Shown in pieces: positions 60,305 to 64,000 of a DNA stretch of 64,000 bases (position 1 is the first letter of the stretch; every line of letters begins with the position of its first letter). Source of the stretch: Limnomonas spitsbergensis (taxonomy: Eukaryota; Chlorophyta; Chlorophyceae; Chlamydomonadales); NCBI GenBank assembly GCA_037349105.1, contig JAYJMM010000111.1, positions 1,798,001-1,862,000 of the forward strand, in the 5' to 3' direction. Below the pieces are notes generated by a model. The model was not told the DNA's origin. It saw only the letters and a program-made list of their open reading frames with translations, and made no database searches. A program made the position numbers and the translations under genes.

Positions 60305-61490
60305 GTGTTGCTTCAGAGAAAGTTGTGCGTAAAGGGTTGTTCCCATCACACACACCTCACGCATATCTGGTATCACGAGGAGCCCGCCCGCCATGTAGCC
60401 TGTGGTGGCATTGCCTTGTTGTCCGCCTTGGTGAAGAAGGGGCCCATCATGCCTGTGCAGCAGGGAGGGGAGGGGCAGACATGGGGGCAGCATGAGGTAG
60501 TTTTGCCTCCAGCGAGGGCTCTGCATGAGAATCTTACGGCCATGCGTTTCAAATTAGAAAGGAGCCCTGCTGACTGGTCCCAGCAGCCTCTGCAGCCTAT
60601 TCCCCAATGGTGGCGCCATGTGTCCTGAGTGCATGGCTTACCGTCCTCCACTCCATGCTCCATGTTTTTAATTGCAGCTGTGGGCAGGATCGCTAGCATG
60701 CAGCGCCCTGGAGCCCTGTGATGCCTAGGTGCAGCATTGAGGATCGAAATTTCATGAATACTTAAGTTCTGCTCATAATGCAAACGGAAGCTCGCGCGGA
60801 CTGGTGCAGATCGGACGCTACACGATCGTGGCTGCCAGTCGTTGTATGGACCACGGTCACACTTCCTTCGCACGGGAGCAAAATGGTCCTGTCCGGTCAT
60901 TTCCCCCTGTCACACTATTGATGGCGCCTCTACCTTTGCTGTGTCTGGATTCATACTGTTTAGTAAGTCGGAGCACTGCACATACATCATCCACCCCTGG
61001 CCATTAGTCTACATGTGCAGCCCCAACACTGTGGGCCTCATGCATGTTGGCCATGAAGGCATGCACTTCCAGTAGTCAGACATGGCCACGTATTGAGTCC
61101 TGCCCCACTAGCCCCAGTTCCATGATCCTAAACGTGGCCAACTATGCGGCTGTTATGTCACGAGGCAGCAGTGAACATGAAGTTTCACTGCGCACAGAAG
61201 ACACTGCACAGAAGATGCCTCTGTGCACAGAAGACACTGCACAGGAGACACAGCATCTGGAGTTAGCCAGGCATCTTCTAAGTACCACAAACAGATGAAA
61301 TCCGAAACCAAAAAGCGGTACAAGCCACCCATACGTGCGGTGCACCCATACGTCGTGACAGTTAGGGCGCTTACACAGGATTCTTTACATCCCAGCCATC
61401 GTCAGAGCTCAAGTCGTGATGAGACCCTACTTGAATGGCATCCGCGACTTATTTGCTTAGAACTCTCGAAACAAACACTACTAGCTTTGA
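60305..61490. other. Intergenic, no supported gene
   Basis: Short ORFs only. CACTGCACAGAAGATGCC and CACTGCACAGGAGACACAGC form a small tandem repeat at about 61185-61255. Confidence 0.45.
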
Positions 61491-62189
61491 GAAGGTCTTT
61501 TCTTGCTCTTTTTCGTCTGTTCCCATCCTCTAGCCAGAAGCTTCTTTCCCTCCCGACCACACAGACGGGCGCCCGGGTGGCCGAGTCTTTTTAGCATGGC
61601 ACAGAGGTGTAACGTCATTGACAGAAACTAGGTATTTTAGCCGGGCTGGGTTCGGAGATAAATTCAAGACACGCATGAGAGCTACAAATTTGATGTTACA
61701 TTTTCCTACAAGGACAACTTCCGGGACTTGGTCATGTGAAAACTTGAAACCGTGTGAATGACGGTGCACCTCTGGGCCCTGATACAAAGCTCAGCCGCGT
61801 GTTTGCCCATAAACTGTATCCCGTATAAAAAAGGGCGTGGGCCACGCACTAGGCAAAGGAAGCAAAATTAAATGCAATGCAAGGCCAACTTCAGGCCCTC
61901 TCGTGTATCGACTAAACAAGTCCTGTCCCACATCAAAAAGGTACATGCCTCCAACAGGTAAAAACACAAAATATTGCATTTTCACAAAAGCCACAGAAAG
62001 GACTTTGTACTGCAAACAGGGCAACCTCAGGCCCCCTCATGTAAAAACTAGTCTGTCATGTCCCATGTAAATGGGTATTGGCCTCACAGTCCAAAGCACA
62101 AAATATCTGGAAGGCACCCTAATCGGGACAAGATTCGGCCCTGACCCACGTAAAGGAAACACGCTCATGGCTCGTATTTATGTACAACC
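61491..62189 (+). repeat. Direct duplication, copy B
   Basis: Counterpart of 59494-60304. After TCGTATTTATGTACAAC the two part, but GTTGCTTCAGAGAAAGTTGT and TAAAGGGTTGTT, adjacent in copy A, reappear at 62338 and 62552 in copy B, separated by about 150 and 190 bp of other sequence. Confidence 0.85.
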
Positions 62190-62916
62190 TAATACAGAAA
62201 CCACAGGCTAGTCGGTAATCCCAGGCAGGCATTCCTGGTCATCTCTCGTACAATTAATTTGATTGTGAGAGATGCACAGTTTATTCTCCACAGGTCGTTT
62301 GAATGCAGGTACCAGAGGTGATGTTTAAGACGCACATGTTGCTTCAGAGAAAGTTGTGCGACATTTTTGCACCAATTGCATTGATATCCACGTCTCTCAT
62401 GATAATGACAACATTCCATACAGTCCAGTGTACAGGGAACAATTCCAAGCAGCCCAGCGCACAGGGAACAGTCGGGGCATACACCACTCAGGTGTTCAAA
62501 GAAATGCACAAATACAATTTCCATCGGTCAAATACACAACTGACACCTGTGGTAAAGGGTTGTTATAAGGGGTCAAAGAAAGCAGGCTAGGGTGAGAGAC
62601 TTAGCTTTGTCACAGGCATTTCTGGACGAGTAAATAGGATACAAATGCACCGGAACATGAAGGGCTGGGCGTTTCTTGCATGAAGAAACAAGCAACAGTG
62701 CATTATAAGACACGACCACTTTGGAAAGTCATCGTCATGGAGAAAAATAGCCAGCAGGTGGCTCCAGGTAGCCATGCAATTTTACAGAATGAACTGCCTG
62801 CCTGTCCTGGGTCAGTGACTTTGCTGTGGCTCTGTTGCTGAGGTGAGATGGATCCAAAGCTCCTGGTGTGGTGGCATTCCATACCACCACACCTCTCCTC
62901 CCGCAGATGAATGAAC
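62190..62916. other. Spacer and 3' flank of the last gene
   Basis: Holds the scattered matches to copy A noted above. No gene supported. Confidence 0.45.
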
Positions 62917-63042
62917 CTACTCATTCACCTCCATGAAGTTCAAGAACATTTCCGAGCTGAGCAGCGGCGCCAACCGCCGCTCCGAGCTGGAGGTATCGAA
63001 GCTGTCCAGACCATAGCTCGAACGGCCAAAGCTGGATGACAC
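62917..63042 (-). CDS. Last exon of the partial gene
   Basis: Forty-one codons plus stop. Starts VSSSFGRSSYGLDSFDTSSS and ends in an acidic hydrophobic peptide that may be a conserved C-terminal motif. Confidence 0.72.
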   Translation of the reverse strand: MSSSFGRSSYGLDSFDTSSSERRLAPLLSSEMFLNFMEVNE

Positions 63043-64000
63043 CTGCGGGCCGCACGAAAAAATGAATTGGTGACATTCGGTCAGCACAAACACTGTATAG
63101 GAAAGTTTAGGGCTCTGAAGATCAAAATCCTTTTTCAAGGAATTTTGTTTTGCAGTTCAACTTGGAAGGGGGTGCTAAGGTGTCCATGTTTCACTTGCCC
63201 CATCCTGCCACCAGCCACGCGTAGCTACTCAGCGCAATCTGAAGCAAAGGACAGCACCTATCCTGGGGGCTGCCTGCTACCAGTACCGTCACACCGTACA
63301 TGTGCATGATAGGTCATAAATGGACAATAGTACACTTTTCAGATGCCAACAGTCACTGCTGAGTTCAGCTTAATTAAACAACGTACAGGCTATGGTCCAT
63401 GGCCGTAGGGACCAGGAGCAGTAAGCTATACTTCTTGAGCCACCAACTGTAGGCCGGCCATGGTTAGGTCCCAGACAGCCCATCAGTAGTCGTACAGCAG
63501 CCCTCCGAAAGTGCTAAAAATTAACACTGCTACCAGGCTGGCATCTTACCTGCTCAGTGTGCTTTGAAGATAGCTGAGGCGACAAGAGCTGCCGTACAAG
63601 ATTGGTGTCCAGCAGCGTACCGTCCAGGCTAGCTCGGTCAACAGCCCACATGGCGTCCTTAGGGACTGTGTTGCGGCCATTGCTGAGCAGCTGGGCACTG
63701 AGCATTGCTAGGGCTTCCTGCTGCAGGAGGCATAGGTACATGCAGCCACCGTGCACACGCCCCTCAGCCGGTGAGCAGCTGGAATTGAAGGGGCCTATCT
63801 CAGATGTCAGACCGGCATCAAGATCCGGCTGGCTTGAGGTGCTTAGAGACAAAGACAGCCGACGTCCGCAGCGTCTTCCCAGCACGGTGTCAGCTTCTGG
63901 CGAAATGTCGCTGTCGGCAGGTGTCAACGCGGGCTTGTACCTGACGGTGTAGATTTGCTGGCTGCACTTCGTTATAGCTGCACTGTGCTGCAGCTTGCAT
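62917..64000 (-). CDS. 3' end of an unidentified gene (two exons, partial)
   Basis: Penultimate exon 63550 to beyond 64000 and last exon 63042-62917. Donor GAGCAG|GTAAGA and acceptor CCCGCAG, both phase 0, give KHTEQ|VSSSFGRSSYGLDS. The penultimate exon is open to the window edge (QQIYTVRYKPALTPADSDIS, MYLCLLQQEALAMLSAQLLS, VPKDAMWAVDRASLDGTLLD). The last exon encodes 41 residues ending LLSSEMFLNFMEVNE. No domain recognised; the Ser-rich tail and short hydrophobic patches suggest a regulatory protein. The 5' part lies outside the window. Confidence 0.72.
63551..64000 (-). CDS. Penultimate exon of the partial gene (5' end outside)
   Basis: At least 150 open codons on the minus strand. The exon may begin at CCGTCAG (63945 region) or continue past 64000; the frame is open either way. 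The donor GT is at 63549-63548. Confidence 0.68.

Overview
The window is eukaryotic nuclear DNA. Protein-coding sequence is split into short exons with mostly GT-AG introns, the introns hold dense minisatellites and short dispersed repeats, and telomere-like CCCTAAA/TTTAGGG tracts recur. The gene content fits a green alga: an organellar-type EXD2/RRP6L3-like exonuclease, a plant-like TKL receptor kinase, and proline-rich extracellular segments. The repeat style suggests a repeat-rich prasinophyte such as Cymbomonas, but the genus is a guess.

Layout. 1-2560: the last exon of an unidentified + strand gene, preceded by a 127-bp tandem array that repeats its splice acceptor and followed by decayed copies of its 3' end. 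5588-22711 (minus): one 17-exon gene of about 1040 codons, reconstructed here with every splice phase consistent. It encodes an N-terminally anchored DEDDy 3'-5' exonuclease with HRDC and C-terminal HNH/zinc-like segments. 22712-26086: divergent intergenic region. 26087-47711 (plus): a 13-exon receptor-like kinase of about 1172 codons, with signal peptide, ShK-type six-cysteine module, Cys-rich module, Pro-rich linker, propeller-like repeats, two unidentified ectodomain modules, a transmembrane segment and a TKL kinase. 47712-62916: mostly repeats (LINE 3' ends, a 69-bp array with a decayed element-like ORF at 54-57 kb, a diverged 0.7-0.8 kb direct duplication at 59.5/61.5 kb), plus one likely minus-strand ORF at 52.2-53.1 kb. 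62917-64000 (minus): the last two exons of another gene that runs off the window.

The two large genes are divergently placed and nearly all of their length is intron. Those introns host the minisatellites, foldback MITEs, a hAT-like element with a perfect 8-bp target duplication, tRNA-like SINEs, and at least 11 copies of a roughly 90-bp GC-rich element. The most unusual feature is that several tandem arrays are copies of exon-intron junctions (acceptor or donor plus a little exon), seen at exons 6, 7 and 9 of the exonuclease gene and at the terminal exon near position 1444. The second highlight is the receptor kinase, whose whole ectodomain is built from symmetric phase 1-1 exons, an exon-shuffling architecture. 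No bacterial-type operon, CRISPR array, rRNA gene or intact tRNA was found.
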